Positions 36,616 to 47,869 of a DNA stretch of 64,000 bases are shown in pieces. This DNA comes from Liriodendron chinense. Lineage: Eukaryota > Streptophyta > Magnoliopsida > Magnoliales > Magnoliaceae. The notes under the pieces were generated by a model. The model searched no databases and was not told the origin of the DNA. It saw nothing but the letters and a program-made list of their open reading frames with translations. The position numbers were made by a program, and so were the translations under genes. The DNA lies in assembly GCA_003013855.2 (NCBI GenBank), contig ML058477.1, positions 3,410,001 to 3,474,000 of the forward strand, given 5' to 3'. Position 1 is the stretch's first letter. Every line of letters begins with the position of its first letter.

Positions 36616-36929
36616 ACTTCCTTATTTACATAAATAGCTTAAAGTAAATGGAAACATAAATTAAGGTGTGCAGTATGTAGGTGCAAGTATGCAGTGTAGT
36701 GCAGTGCAGTTTTCAGAGTTGCAGATGGCTAAGTGTTAGACATTTTAGAGAAAATCAGGGATTAGACATCTTTAACATCAACCTTTGGAAAATCCAGTCC
36801 AAGGGATGGATAGAGCATGTCCACATGTGTCTAGGAGGCACACTACGCTAGAGAGGCAAGACCCACTGAAAGCGGGCTACACCACGGAGGATCCTGGGTC
36901 CCCATCAGTATCCAGGCACATGGAGAAGG

Positions 36930-37700
36930 GGAGTGGGTGCATGTGGAGTGGAGGTGGGTGCATGTGCCCCCTCCTGGGCGCATGTGCCCCCTCCTGGGCG
37001 CATGTGCCCAAAATGCAAGAAGGAGAGAAGGTGTCACTTAGCCAATTTCCCATATTTTTCTCGCAAAAAAGGGTGGGTGCATGTCTCCCTTGCACTTAGT
37101 ACATTTTTGTATTTTTCCGGCTTAGAAAAGTGGGCGCATGTCCCTCTTAAGATAGTGGGATTTTCCACTACTTAGTTTTATTTCCGGATTTTCCAACCAA
37201 CGAGTAGTGGGCGCATGTCCCTCTTGAAAGTGGAAAAAGTCCACTACTTAGCCATTTTTTGAGATTTCTCTCCCTCTCTCCATTTACATTTAGGCTCCGA
37301 TGGGAAAATCTCTTTCCTACGAGGGACTTCGGCGAGGAAATCCATTCTGGCCAGGGCATCCGGCAAGGGATGGCAGAGCGAGCGCATGTGGTTTCAGGGG
37401 AGTGATCATGCTAATGGTCATCAGAGGAATTGCTTTTTATAGTACTCTAAATGGATCTAGGTCTGGACCGATGGATACTTCTAGGCACATGTGTTTCTGG
37501 GGGACTTTCTGGGCGCATATGCCCTCCGACTGTCACTTTCCGACTGTTGCCGGGCGCATGTCTCTAAGTTCGACTTTTCCAGACATTTTTCGAAAAGTTT
37601 TCCGAGAAGGATTATCCCAGGCGCTTGTGATGAGTGCATGTGGTTTTGGAGCTCCCGCATGTCCCTCTTGGAAATGCATTTTCTCCATTACCTAGCCAAA
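36930..37700. repeat. GGCGCATGT word cluster in E LTR
   Basis: Reverse orientation of the ACATGCGCC words. It includes two perfect head-to-tail copies CCTCCTGGGCGCATGTGCCC around 36970-37010. About ten further copies or variants reach to 37660. Confidence 0.75.
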
Positions 37701-37877
37701 ATTTGAATTCTGGACTCTGCAAGAGAGAAACAGTTCCCAAACTTAGAATATTTCAGGATTTCAGGATTTCAGGCTCCGACTGTCCAGTGTACAGCTACCT
37801 TTTCTTGGGCCAAAGTCACTGACGCCAGAGCATTTTAAGCCTCTCATTGGGCTATGAAATGAATGGGATGTGGTGCG

Positions 37878-39153
37878 TGTTTGTTCACCTCAAGTGTAAG
37901 GTTACGATGTAGTAATAATTCTCGGTAAGACCGAGGTCGATACATAGTGAAAGAAGTAAACAATTCCAACTACTCTAATAACTAGAATCTAAGAAGTTTA
38001 GTAAAATAGTTTTTCACATAAAATAGAAAAATGTGAAAATAAGAAGAACTAGAGCATCAAGGATCCACTTGTAGTAGTTCAATACTAATCTATTCATCCA
38101 AGCACAGCACAATTAGAATCAAAGTCCTATCTCTCATCTAATTGGATGATATAACATTCAAGCATAAACAGTCCCACTTAAATCTGGAAATCAGATTTCT
38201 AGTTCTAATGAAGCACATAGAACTTGAACTTGTAGCCTTCGAAGTAACAGCCATGCCAAGAGACTATGGCATGCTCAAGGGTTACTACAATTCGAATTCA
38301 AACAACCTAATCATGGTAATCTCAGAGAATTGTAAGGAACTCATGTTTGGAGTACACAAACTCTCACAAAACTTCTAAAAATCTAAACTTTATTTAAACT
38401 AGAACTTGAAAATTCATAAATAAGGGTACTTAAAATAAAAGAATTAAAGCATTGAAACAAGCTACAAACTTCACCTCTTAGCTCTAGTTAAGAGGTTAAC
38501 TAAAAGAAAGCATTAAAAACTAGAACTAGAAGAAGAAGAAAACTAGTTGTAGGAGGCTAGGAAGCCTCTTAGGTCTTGATTTCTTTGCTTCCCACATTGC
38601 TAGATGCCTTAGAAAGAGAGTGGAGGTGGCCTTTTATAAGAGAAATCCCATACCGACTTGGAAACTTCGAGAAAACACGGAGTCCTTCCGCAATTTGGAA
38701 ACTTGGAATTGAAAATCAGAGTTTCTGGAGCACCTTAGACCTGTCTGGCGACCGATCTAGCGACCAGTCGAAGAAGAAAAAAAACGGTCCAGCAAGCTTT
38801 GTTTCTCTAGACTCCTGAAGACCTGTCTGGTGACTGGTCTAGCAATGTTGACCTGTCTAGAGACCTGTCTGGCGACCGGTCTTAGGACAGGTCTTGGGAC
38901 AGGTCTTGGAACTATTTTTCCATATTTTCTTCTTTTTCTCTTCTCTTTCTTTCTTCTAATTTCCTCCACCTTTTGGCACTTGTTCTATTGATCTTCAATG
39001 CATACAAAGTGACTCTTTTAATCATGAATTGGTGAAGTCTCCTCTCATTCCTACAATCACAAAAACATGTATTAGATTAGTCTTTAAACATGAAAATCAT
39101 GCATAATGTGATGATGAAAAGGGGTTAGAATATGTAATATTCATCGCTCAACA
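37878..39153 (-). repeat. 3' LTR of element X (1276 bp)
   Basis: On the plus strand it starts TGTTTGTTCACCTC and ends CGCTCAACA, the reverse of the C-family LTR. The TATA region (CTTATAAAAG on the minus strand) lies at 38631-38640. GACCGGTC words have mostly decayed to GACCTGTC or GACTGGTC (38740-38905). Confidence 0.88.
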
Positions 39154-40455
39154 CACCCCCTAACAAGCATTTTGCTAGTCCCGAGCAAAACATGCGTGAA
39201 ACAAGTTCAAATCTCCAAAACCAAACTTTCCTTCAGAAACTATGCTTCTATACATTCCAAGACACACAAGTGCAAAAATCAGAGAAACTAGGTGATAGAA
39301 GCTGAAACCTTAAACTTCTCAAAACATAATAAGTGTTCATATAGAATTCTCGTTGATCGATTGATAAATAGAAGAACTTGAAAAAATTCAACCTAGTGTG
39401 CATAGTGAATGTTCATCTCATGAGTTTTAGGGATTATCTTCTTCATAGATCGACTAAACCATGGGTCTAAAAGTGTACAAATCAACAACAAGCCAATAAT
39501 AGAAATTTGTCTTACTGTCCTTCCGACGGCTTTCACACTACGTCCCATTTTCGGCTTTTCAAAATTTGCCACCATATTCTCAATCATACCCATATTTTCT
39601 TTCCTTCTTTTCTTTTCATACACATTAGATAGGTTTTTAGAAATCCATATCTTTCGTTATTTTCCCATAGACAAGGATGGACAAAGTACCCCGGCTTGGT
39701 TCCTCAAATCTAAGTCTAGCCAATCCATAAATCTACATAATCCTTTCAAACCATGAAAATCGTGGAATGTGAACCAGGTGTAAAAGTGTTCAAATTTTTT
39801 ATCAATCATATAAATAGGAGAATTCACGTATAAAACTATTATATTAAAGGTAGTTTAAGACTTGCAACGTCACTCACTTCATATCTCCTTTTCTTATACT
39901 GATATTATCCCGAATGCATAGAAACAAAGATTTTGAAAAAGAGTTTTGAATTTTCAGAAAATTTAAATTTTTTTCCAAATAATTGCTCGAAATGTCACAA
40001 AAGCGAGTAGATTCATCTAAGGAATCTCACCCCCCAACCAAATTTTGCATTGTCCTCAATGTAAAAAGATATGCAGTATGTTAGACATGAGGGCAATGAA
40101 ATAAAACAAAGGAGAGTGAGACCTGAGGTAGCAAGTTGATCAATTCTAGCATGATTCCTTTGTCTCTATAAGACTTATTCAATCCTAAATGCAGAAAAAT
40201 AAATCCTAACCTACCTACCTACCTTTGATTAGTCCAATCGACTACATGATCAAATTTAAGCAAGATCTTCATGAATTTCAACAAGCTTCTCATGAGGACC
40301 ATCCAAAGTCCTACTCGATAGTAAACATGGGTACTTTTCTTCATTGAAGTCCAATATTTATGTGCACCACATGCATGATAGGAGGAGATAGGAGCATAAA
40401 AAAGATATCTCCTTAAATTTTGATCTGGGTTATGATTGATTAAAAACAGGTCCTC
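39154..40455 (-). other. 3' UTR and polypurine tract of X
   Basis: The minus-strand tract GTTAGGGGGTG (39154-39164) abuts the LTR. Sequence to about 40000 matches the 3' UTR of element C (31380-32040 reversed). No ORF is supported. Confidence 0.75.
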
Positions 40456-41814
40456 TCAATCAGAATTTTCAATGGGCTGAAGAACCCATGATGGTGGAGA
40501 GACATTAATCGTGTATTCTTCAGTTAAAGTTGTCTCCTCCACAATTTCAGAATTATACGGTGCTTCCACAAACAATGGTAAAGAGTGTAAATCAGTGGAA
40601 TGGTGTTCTTCAGGCACCAACACTGTGTCTAACAAAATGTCCAACTCCTTAATCATCTCATCCTCAAGATCATTGAAGTGGGCTAAGCATTTCTCTAGAA
40701 AGTCGAGATAGTCGGATGAAAGTTCTTTGTCCTCCCTTAATGATTGAAGAAATTCTATTTCAATGGCAAGGAATTCCTCCTCTATAGAGAGAAGGTCTTT
40801 CAAGGAAAATTCTTCAGATTTAGTGGTAAGCACATCATCTAGCATTGGTTGATCTTTTGAAATTTCAGATTGTGCCACCCCATCATCCAAAGAAACAGAA
40901 TTTTCAGTCAAAGGGAGGTCTTTCACAATAGAATTTGTCATATGTTGTTAGTGGAAGGACTCAAAAAGATCGATTTCAGCCATCTCTTTAGCATGCATAT
41001 CCTCTAGAGACTCATAATCATTATGCTCTTGGGAAAAAGAAACCATAAGTTCATAAGCATTCACCGAACCCTCATTGTAGGTAACCCCACTATCACTTTC
41101 AGATTTTATGGATTCCTCAGGTTCGTCAACCGTCATTGAAATCTCTTCGTCATTAAGTTCAAAACATCCAAAAGAGATAGTGGATTCACCATAATTGATG
41201 ATGACATTGGCATCATTGAGATCGATCTCCTCTAAAAGTCTATTCATTATATCTAAGGAAGGTGGGACTTGGATAGCCCCATCCTCCTCATTAGAGGGGA
41301 TTGATTCGATGCCCCCAAATTTGGCCTCAACGTCTTCACAAGATGGCAAGTACACTTGATTTGATTGTTCATCTACATAATCTTTTCATATTTCCTCAAG
41401 TATTTATGTATATATGTCATCACAAGACGAAGACGTTTTAGGGTGATTGTTAATAACCACGGTTAGTTCTTCTCTTGAACAAGGAGAATGGTGGTTTCCC
41501 CAAGTTAGACCGTATGCATTGTAGGATGAACAGTTATATGATGGTTGATAGGCATATCTATACAAGTGATCACGCATTGTCTTAACCGGTTGGCCACTAT
41601 TCACCCATTCCTTTTGTTGTTGCACACCTCCTACCATAACCGGTGGAACGCTCATGTCATTTTCAATCTGGTAATCATGTAATGTTTTCCCCAGATGATC
41701 ATTATTCAATTTTGCTTCATTCCGATATTCCCCCATCGTCTTACGTCGTGTCTCAATATGTGTATTGCTTTCATTAATGTAATCACGCATCGTCTTACGT
41801 GGGGGGCACCCCAA
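40456..41814 (-). pseudogene. Single ORF of element X: KTMRDY-repeat and acidic region
   Basis: One reading frame of about 453 codons is broken by three stops (one after DDIYT near 41404, one about five codons later, a TAA near 40946). Everything else stays in frame, so this was one protein. The N-terminal part has four variants of a short motif: KTMRDYINES, KTMGEYRNEA, KTLHDYQIEN, KTMRDHLYRY. This resembles the RTLRDYLQ phrase at the start of Gag in element C. The rest is strongly acidic (LLEEIDLNDANVIIN, DDEISMTVDEPEES-like runs, SIEEEFLAIEIEFLQSL) and ends SPPSWVLQPIENSD. I see no zinc knuckle, protease or RT motif. The first ATG is about eight codons in (MRDY). Gag-derived packaging protein is a guess; the acidic region is not recognised. 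Confidence 0.65.
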
Positions 41815-42114
41815 TCACAATAAGTTTAGGTCCCCCAATCCGACGTCTCATCCTCCAAAAGGTACTTGTACGCACCATTCGTCCAATCATACATGATGAA
41901 ATTTCAAGGAATTGAAAACTACTCTAATCTAGAAAAAGAATAAAAAGAAAGGAGATGGGGAGATGTTACCCAATAGAGTGAGATTTATGTCAGCAACAAT
42001 GTCCTACAGAATCAAACAAAAAGAATTTGTTAGAAAAACCGAAAATCCTACCTAACTAAGACTACTCTATAGCTACTAGAACAATTAGAACCGTTTAACC
42101 TTTTCCTCGGCAAC
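41815..42114 (-). other. Leader of element X and part of its PBS
   Basis: Non-coding. At its right end the minus strand reads GCACCGTTGCCGAGGAAAAGG, the larger part of a PBS that resembles the Athila PBS (TGGCGCCGTTGCCGGGGA, tRNA-Asp from memory). Confidence 0.7.
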
Positions 42115-42119
42115 GGTGC
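42115..42119. other. Left target duplication GGTGC of D2
   Basis: GGTGC here and at 62456-62460 flank D2 exactly. It is also the point where the X PBS is split. Confidence 0.9.
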
Positions 42120-42819
42120 TAATGGGGCTCAAATTTGCACCCATTGTAAAACAACATCCCGTGGTCCATTGATAATAATTTGGATCAGTTTTGAGGCCGA
42201 AAAAGCCCTGAAAACACCAGTGCTACCCTAATCGCTCGATAGCGACCAAAATCCGTAAACAGCATTTCGGAGCATAATTGGACATGTGCTTCACCGCCAA
42301 ATGGTCCGTAATGTCCTAAAACCCTTAACCTGCAAGTTTCGAAGTCATCCGGTGCATATATTTACCTGTGCACCACGAAATGTGTTTCATCCCTGCTCGG
42401 AGTTGACAAAAAAGGGTTCGTAAGCCTACAGCTACCATTTCAGAGCGGAACTGGACATACGCTTCATAGCCAAATGATCCGGAGTGCCCCAAAACCCTTA
42501 AATAGAAAGTTTGAAGTCATTACGGTGCGTATTTCTATGCGCGCGCTCCCTGGAACAACGTTCCTATACGACAAGCCGACCTGGAGGCTCCAAATTAGGA
42601 AGGAAATACCAAAATTGGCAACATCTGGACTTCCACACCCCATCCCGTTCATTCAAGAGGTCAATCCTAGCCTAGAAGTGGCTTGGCAACAGTGAGTGCA
42701 TGTCTAGAAAAGGTAGCTGTCCTTTGGAGGTCTTCCGTCGGAGTTGAAATCCTGAAATTTTCTAAGTGCTGGAATCCTGAAAATCTTGCTAAGTAGTGGG
42801 AAATGTGTCGGCAAAGACA

Positions 42820-43520
42820 TGCGCCTGGCCTCCCACCACATGTGCCTACACCCTATTGATGAAAGGAAGTGATTTGAATACTTTTTCAGAAAGCGCCGGG
42901 AAATGGGCCGGAAAAGGACATGCGCCCGGATCATGCACATGCGCTTGACCTTTTCTGGCCACATGCGCCTGACCTTGTTTCTGCCACATGCGCCGGGAAA
43001 TACCCGCCGGGCCAGACCCGAACCCGATTACCTCCCTATAAATAGCGGAGTCATTTCATTCATCAGCACGAGATCATCTCCCTCCGACCTCAGAGCGATG
43101 TAAGCACCACATGCGCCCACTTTGTTTCCCCTAGCCGGATGCCTTGGACGGAGTGGATTTCCTCACCGAAATCCCTCGCCGGAAAGGGATTTCTTCGCTG
43201 GAATCCCGAGTTCAGGGAGAAATCTTGAAAATTTTCTAAGTGCTGGGCACATGCGCCGGCTTTTCCCCCACATGCACCGGCTTTTCCCCACATGCGCTGG
43301 CTTTTCCCCGTTGGAAAACCTAAAAATCCACTAAAGTCCACAAGGGACATGCGCCCACCATTTGGGTCCAGGCGCATGTGCACCACCACATGCGCCGGGA
43401 TTGCTTCCTATTTCTCTTGTTTCTCATGAAAACAAGGGCACATGCTCCCACCTCCTAACCACATGCGCTTGCCAGCTGTTGCAGCACCACATGCGCCTGT
43501 ACTACCCCCTCCATGCACCT
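42820..43520. repeat. ACATGCGCC word cluster in D2 5' LTR
   Basis: About fifteen copies of ACATGCGCC or one-base variants. At 43371-43402 GGCGCATGTG and CACATGCGCC face each other as a hairpin. In 43250-43310 three units of about 24 bp (CACATGCGCCGGCTTTTCCCC) are directly repeated. Confidence 0.8.
43036..43045 (+). promoter_or_regulatory. TATA box in D2 5' LTR
   Basis: CTATAAATAG after CCCGAACCCGATTACCTCC, conserved in the 3' LTR at 59779-59788 and in D1. Confidence 0.65.
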
Positions 43521-43837
43521 GGACGCTGGTTGGAGGGGTGGACCTTCGATCGTGCGGCCCACATTCGTCCAGAATCAGATTTTGATCAAACCGCCTCTCC
43601 TAGATGCATCTCGATGAGATCTATCCATCCCCTGGATCAGATTCTCCAACGGTCAATGATAAATGGCCCAAATTAGTGTTTCTATCCATCCCCGAAAATC
43701 CCTCTGAAAGAGCCGAAAACGGCCGAAAGGGAAGCTTTTCTTCTACATGACATGATACACCATAATCATGCACCGCGACGAGGTTATCCAATCTTAAGAC
43801 CTTCGAATGCCCTAATCAAGCGGTCGGCAGGCCCGTT

Positions 43838-44356
43838 ACTTAGTCATTTTCAGCCCTGAGAAGTGCCCTGTTGGCCCGGAAATCGACCTATACTAAGCGA
43901 ATCGAAATGCGATCGATCCGCGATCCTCGTGGACATAATCCACCCCTGTTTAAAGACGGTTATCAATAATATTCACTGAATACCTTGATTAGACCGCAGA
44001 CAGGTCCACAACTTAGTCATTTTTAGCCTTGGGAAGTGCCCTGTTGGCCCGAAAATTGACCTATGCTAAGCGAATCGAAACGCGATCGCACAGCGATCCT
44101 CGTGGACATAATCCACCCCTATTCCGAGATGGTCATTGATGATATTCACCAATTTCCCTGATCAGACCACAAACAGGTCCACTACTTAGTCATTTTCAGC
44201 CCTGGGAAGTGTCATGTTGGCCCGAAAATCGACCTATGCCAAATGAAATCAACCGCGATCTCAAAGACGCCGAGGCAAAGCTAAAGTACTCAGACTATCC
44301 AACAGCCGAGTTAAACATTTATGGGGCACCGATCCCCATCATTCATCAGAAATTGG
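43838..44356 (+). repeat. 173-bp tandem repeat in D2 5' LTR
   Basis: The anchor ACTTAGTCATTTTCAGCC occurs at 43838, 44011 and 44184, exactly 173 bp apart; the last unit is partial. The 3' LTR has four anchors. Confidence 0.85.
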
Positions 44357-44773
44357 CATGAACGGGAACCCATCGGACCTGATACTTAGCCATTTGCGGG
44401 CATTGGAAACAGCCGATCCAGCCTATTGAATTTGATTTCTGAAAGAATCTTGGCTCGATATAGGCTATTGGATCCCAAATAGATCATTGAAAATACTCAG
44501 AAGAAAGAGTGTTCTCGAAGACGAGTTGCCCGACTCCAGAAGAAACACATTTACTTTACTGTACAAAGCTCCATTCATCCCGGATAAAGGTCCGAGGCTA
44601 AACCTAAGGGGTTATGGTTACCACGAGAAACCACAAACAAAAGAGTTCAAACTAAGCTTGAAACATCCTGCTATGGATTGCCACTATGAAAAAGACAGTC
44701 GATGCCCTACCCATCGACAACGGGTCCGTCGGTTGAGCTGATGAGGCAGTTGCGGATTGCTTTCCTAAGGTCA

Positions 44774-45029
44774 CCTGTTCACAGTAACAGGCGCGAGCTT
44801 TAGGTTATGTCGACCAACATTTCGATGTTCGTGTATTCCAGCGGTCACCTGTTCACAGTAACAGGCGCGGGCCCAGAGTTGCACCACTCGATTAAAAACC
44901 TCGTTCGGGAATGTTGCGGAGTGCTCTTCTAAGGTCACCCGTCATAAAAATACGGGCGCGGGCCTTGGGTTATGCCGGCCAACATTCGAGGATCGTGTAT
45001 TCCAGCGGTCACCTGTTCACAGTAACAGG
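44774..45029 (+). repeat. Four LTR stem-loops (CCTGTT...AACAGG and CCCGT...ACGGG)
   Basis: At 44774-44791, 44848-44865 and 45012-45029 the arms are CCTGTT/AACAGG around CACAGT. At 44938-44956 the same context (GGTCAC ... GCGCGGG) holds the different arms CCCGT/ACGGG. Confidence 0.7.
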
Positions 45030-45456
45030 CGCGGGCCCAGAGTTGCACCACTCGAATCCTGACAGTTTCTCAACCCAGACAATCCGAAAGAAAATGGGAC
45101 ATAGACATCCGGCTTGTCTAATAAATGTGGCTCAGTCCATAACAAGAAAACAAAGGTCTATACGACCATGAACTCAAGACCGTAATCCCCGGCGGATTAG
45201 TCTTTTGCCTTCCAATCAAGGGTGATCAACCGTTGATGTAATTAAAGGCTCGTGACCAGTATCACAGCCTGGAATGTAAAAGATCTCAGAATCTCTGAAA
45301 TAAAATTCGCCTTGCGATATCTCTCTCTTGTGTACACTTTGTGATTGCTTATGATTGTCTATGAATGTCTCTATACTCAGAATTTCCCCCAGAATAAAGA
45401 AACACAGGAAAAAGGACTGCCGACGAGCAGTTGATTTTTTCTAAGTTCTAACAAAT

Positions 45457-45474
45457 TGGCGACTCTGCTGGGGA
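45457..45474 (+). other. Primer-binding site of D2
   Basis: TGGCGACTCTGCTGGGGA, three bases after the LTR. Similar PBSs are known in Tat/Ogre elements (tRNA-Arg, from memory). Confidence 0.8.
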
Positions 45475-46156
45475 ATCATTCAATACCAGAATCTCTGGTT
45501 ATTTCTGAGTAAATAGACATTTTATGATAAATCATTTGTAAACACTAACGTGTATATGAGAAAGGCTACCGCAAGGAGAAATGTTCGGCGCCTTCACAGG
45601 CGCTAAACTGGGGACTCTCAATGGGAACGTTCTTCCCTTCATGTTTCTGTCTATCCATTGTCGAGCCATATCGCGATTGGTAAGGTCACGTCCCCTCTCT
45701 TTTCCAGATGCACGGAACATTCTAATGCGTGTATGACTGTGCACAGAGAGAGAAAGAAAGAGAAAGACAGAGAAAGAAGCAAAAAGATAAAAAAAAAGAA
45801 CCAACCAAATGGCGTCTACAATGATCTTCCTAGCGTCTGGAGGATTCTACTTCCCCCATCTGGCAGCAACCTCTGAAGCCGGATGACAGATTGTGCAGAA
45901 GCGCAAGACCGTCAAGAAGACCGAAAACAAGAAGGTTATTCCAGCTAAAACAGGGATAATAGCAAGGGCACAGGGCAGAACAAAGAGACAGTGGAAGCCA
46001 GTCTACAGGAGCGACGCCCGCAACGCCAGCAAAACTACCGTGTCAGCCAGGCCAGAGTTTTCCTTCGTCGCTATCGACTTCTCAGCAATACCAAAGACAG
46101 CACTGTCAGCCAAGGTATTGAACGGACCCGCTGTCCGATAATCGGCCGAGACGACG
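45475..46156 (+). other. Leader of D2
   Basis: Non-coding leader between PBS and gag with a purine-rich AGAGAGAAAGAAAGAG tract at about 45742-45775. The minus-strand E remnant at 34103-34850 is its homologue. No supported ORF. Confidence 0.65.
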
Positions 46157-47869
46157 ATGAAGACAACCCCTACTGAAGCCGCCGTGACCAAGACGAGGCC
46201 GCAGCGAGCGCAAGTAATGATGGTGCAGGTCACCGAAGGAGAGGCGAGTGAGCGATACCCAGAGCTGCCTCCAATCCAAGAACAGATAGATGAGATTATC
46301 TAGGTCTAAGAGGACACGACCAGAGAGATGAGGGAGATGAAAGAAGCACTATTGGCTCTAGTTGCCCAGGGGGCAGCAGGAGAACCAGCAGCCGCCGAAC
46401 CACAAGCTCGCCCGAGAAATGTTGTGTTCGGACGTGCACCGCCACTGCCATCCCAGGCCACGAGAGAAGAACTGTCTCAGACAGTTGCGGACCTGATGTG
46501 TCAGGAAAGAGAAAAGGAGAAGAGAGGAAAATATGTATACCAGGTGCCGTACTTACCCGAGGTCGACAACCTCCCGTTTCCCAACAATTTCAAGCGTCCG
46601 GACTTCCCCAGATTCGATGGCAGAGGATCGCCGGAGGAACACATGGCTCAGTTCATGACAATGATGGGCAACCTATCGACAATCCCCCAGTACTGTCTCA
46701 GATTGTTTGGCTCGACGCTCACGAGCAAGGCATTCCAGTGGTACATGTCACTGCCCGCAAGGTCAGTCAAGTCCTGGGAGCAGATGCAGGACCTGTTCAT
46801 CTCCAAATTCTTCTCTTCTGAACGGGAAGTCTCGCTGACAGATTTAGCCTTGGTTTGTCAGAGGCAAGGGGAGTCAGTCGAGAAGTTCATTGACAGGTGG
46901 GGAACTATAGCAGCACAGTGCCGAGAACTGCCAAGCAAATCTGAGCAGGTCAAGATGTGCATGCAGGCCATGGATGCGATGATTTCATTTAGCCTATCTG
47001 GACACAACTTCTCAATGTTTCGAGACCTAGCTACGAAAGTCCACCTCGTAGAAGGAGCTGCGTTCAGAGCGCAGTTCAAGGCAGAGAAGCCCAGGAGAGA
47101 AGCCGGAAGGATAATAACATCTAACTATGTTGACAAAGGAAAGGGTTCGAATGATAGGAAATGCCCAAACATCGAGCGTAGATTCAAGGCCAGGCCAGTA
47201 ACCGCGACTCAAGACAAAGGCAAGAGTTTTCAGAGGCCGCGACATCTTATGGTAGAAGAGCGTAATCGGGCAAACAAACCTTATACCTTCGACATGGAAG
47301 ATCTGGTTCCGATCATGGAACAACTGGTAGAAGAAAGGTTGATAAGACTGCCAGAATGCATGCGCCCAGAGGAAGCGAAGATGGTCGATCATCCCAGCTA
47401 CTGCAGGTATCATCGTGTGACCAGCCATAAGATTGAAGACTGCTTCGTCCTAAAAGGCAAGATCCAGCGGATGATCGACGACGGCACCATCAATATGAAG
47501 GCAGAAGAGGCGAGCCGGAACACTACGATAGTGGTGTCTGCCCTCCCTGTACCAGTCCAAATTCGAATGGCGAATCCCTTCCCAGAACCGGAAGAGCCAT
47601 GGACACTTGTGAGCAGCAAGAAGAGGCTAGAGAACAAAAGAAGACTCTTGGAGAAAGAGAGGAAGATGAAGAACAGAATGAGAAGAAGAAATGTTAGACA
47701 GGAACATCCACGTGCACAACCCGTTCAGTGCGCCATGGTCTCAGTGGTCGCTCAACCAGGGGCCAGTGACAAGGACCAAGTCTTTAGAGAGAGGAGAAGT
47801 CAATGTAGTGGCTCTGCGATCAGGAAAGCAGGTCGTGCAAAGAGAATTCCTGAGATGACCAGACCCTAG
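46157..47869 (+). pseudogene. Gag of D2 (Tat-like)
   Basis: The probable start is ATG 46157. Two stops (TAG 46301-46303, TAA 46307-46309) then interrupt the frame, after which 513 codons are open from 46328. Counting from 46328, residues about 80-250 form the Gag core: FKRPDFPRFDGRGSPEEHM, FQWYMSLPARSVKSWEQMQ, FISKFFSSE, LALVCQRQGESVEKFIDRW. At residue 359 begins CRYHRVTSHKIEDC, a C-x2-H-x4-H-x4-C motif that Tat Gags carry instead of a standard zinc knuckle. The C-terminal part is highly basic (KKRLENKRRLLEKERKMKNR). Gag builds the particle. If translation starts at 46328 the ORF is intact, so only the N-terminal 57 codons are in doubt. Confidence 0.87.

Larger units (their letters stand above)
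34873..37877 (-). repeat. LTR of element E, left part (interrupted by X)
   Basis: Reverse-oriented relative of the D2 LTR. Its end next to the PBS reads TATTAAAACTAG (TGTTAGAACTTAG in D2). Blocks around 34890-35100, 35310-35660, 35830-35880 and 36780-37877 match the D2 LTR in order. The portion at about 35900-36700 does not and may hold an insertion. GTGCG at 37873-37877 is the left target duplication of X, and the LTR resumes at 63765. Confidence 0.8.
42120..45453 (+). repeat. 5' LTR of D2 (3334 bp)
   Basis: Starts TAATGGGGCTCAAATTTG (3' LTR: TGTTGGAGCTCAAATTTG), ends AAGTTCTAACA. Contents in order: ACATGCGCC words 42820-43520, TATA box, three anchors of a 173-bp repeat (43838, 44011, 44184), and a pair of about 164-bp units with stem-loops (44765, 44929). 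No ORF inside is a gene. Confidence 0.92.

Noticed and set aside
42474..42695. Small ORF shared by the Tat-like LTRs (also 59230-59451 and 455-790)
   Set aside because: It recurs only because the LTRs are homologous; frames and lengths differ between copies and no codon constraint is evident by eye.
47027..47428. Minus-strand ORFs opposite D2 gag
   Set aside because: Shadows of gag; no independent evidence.
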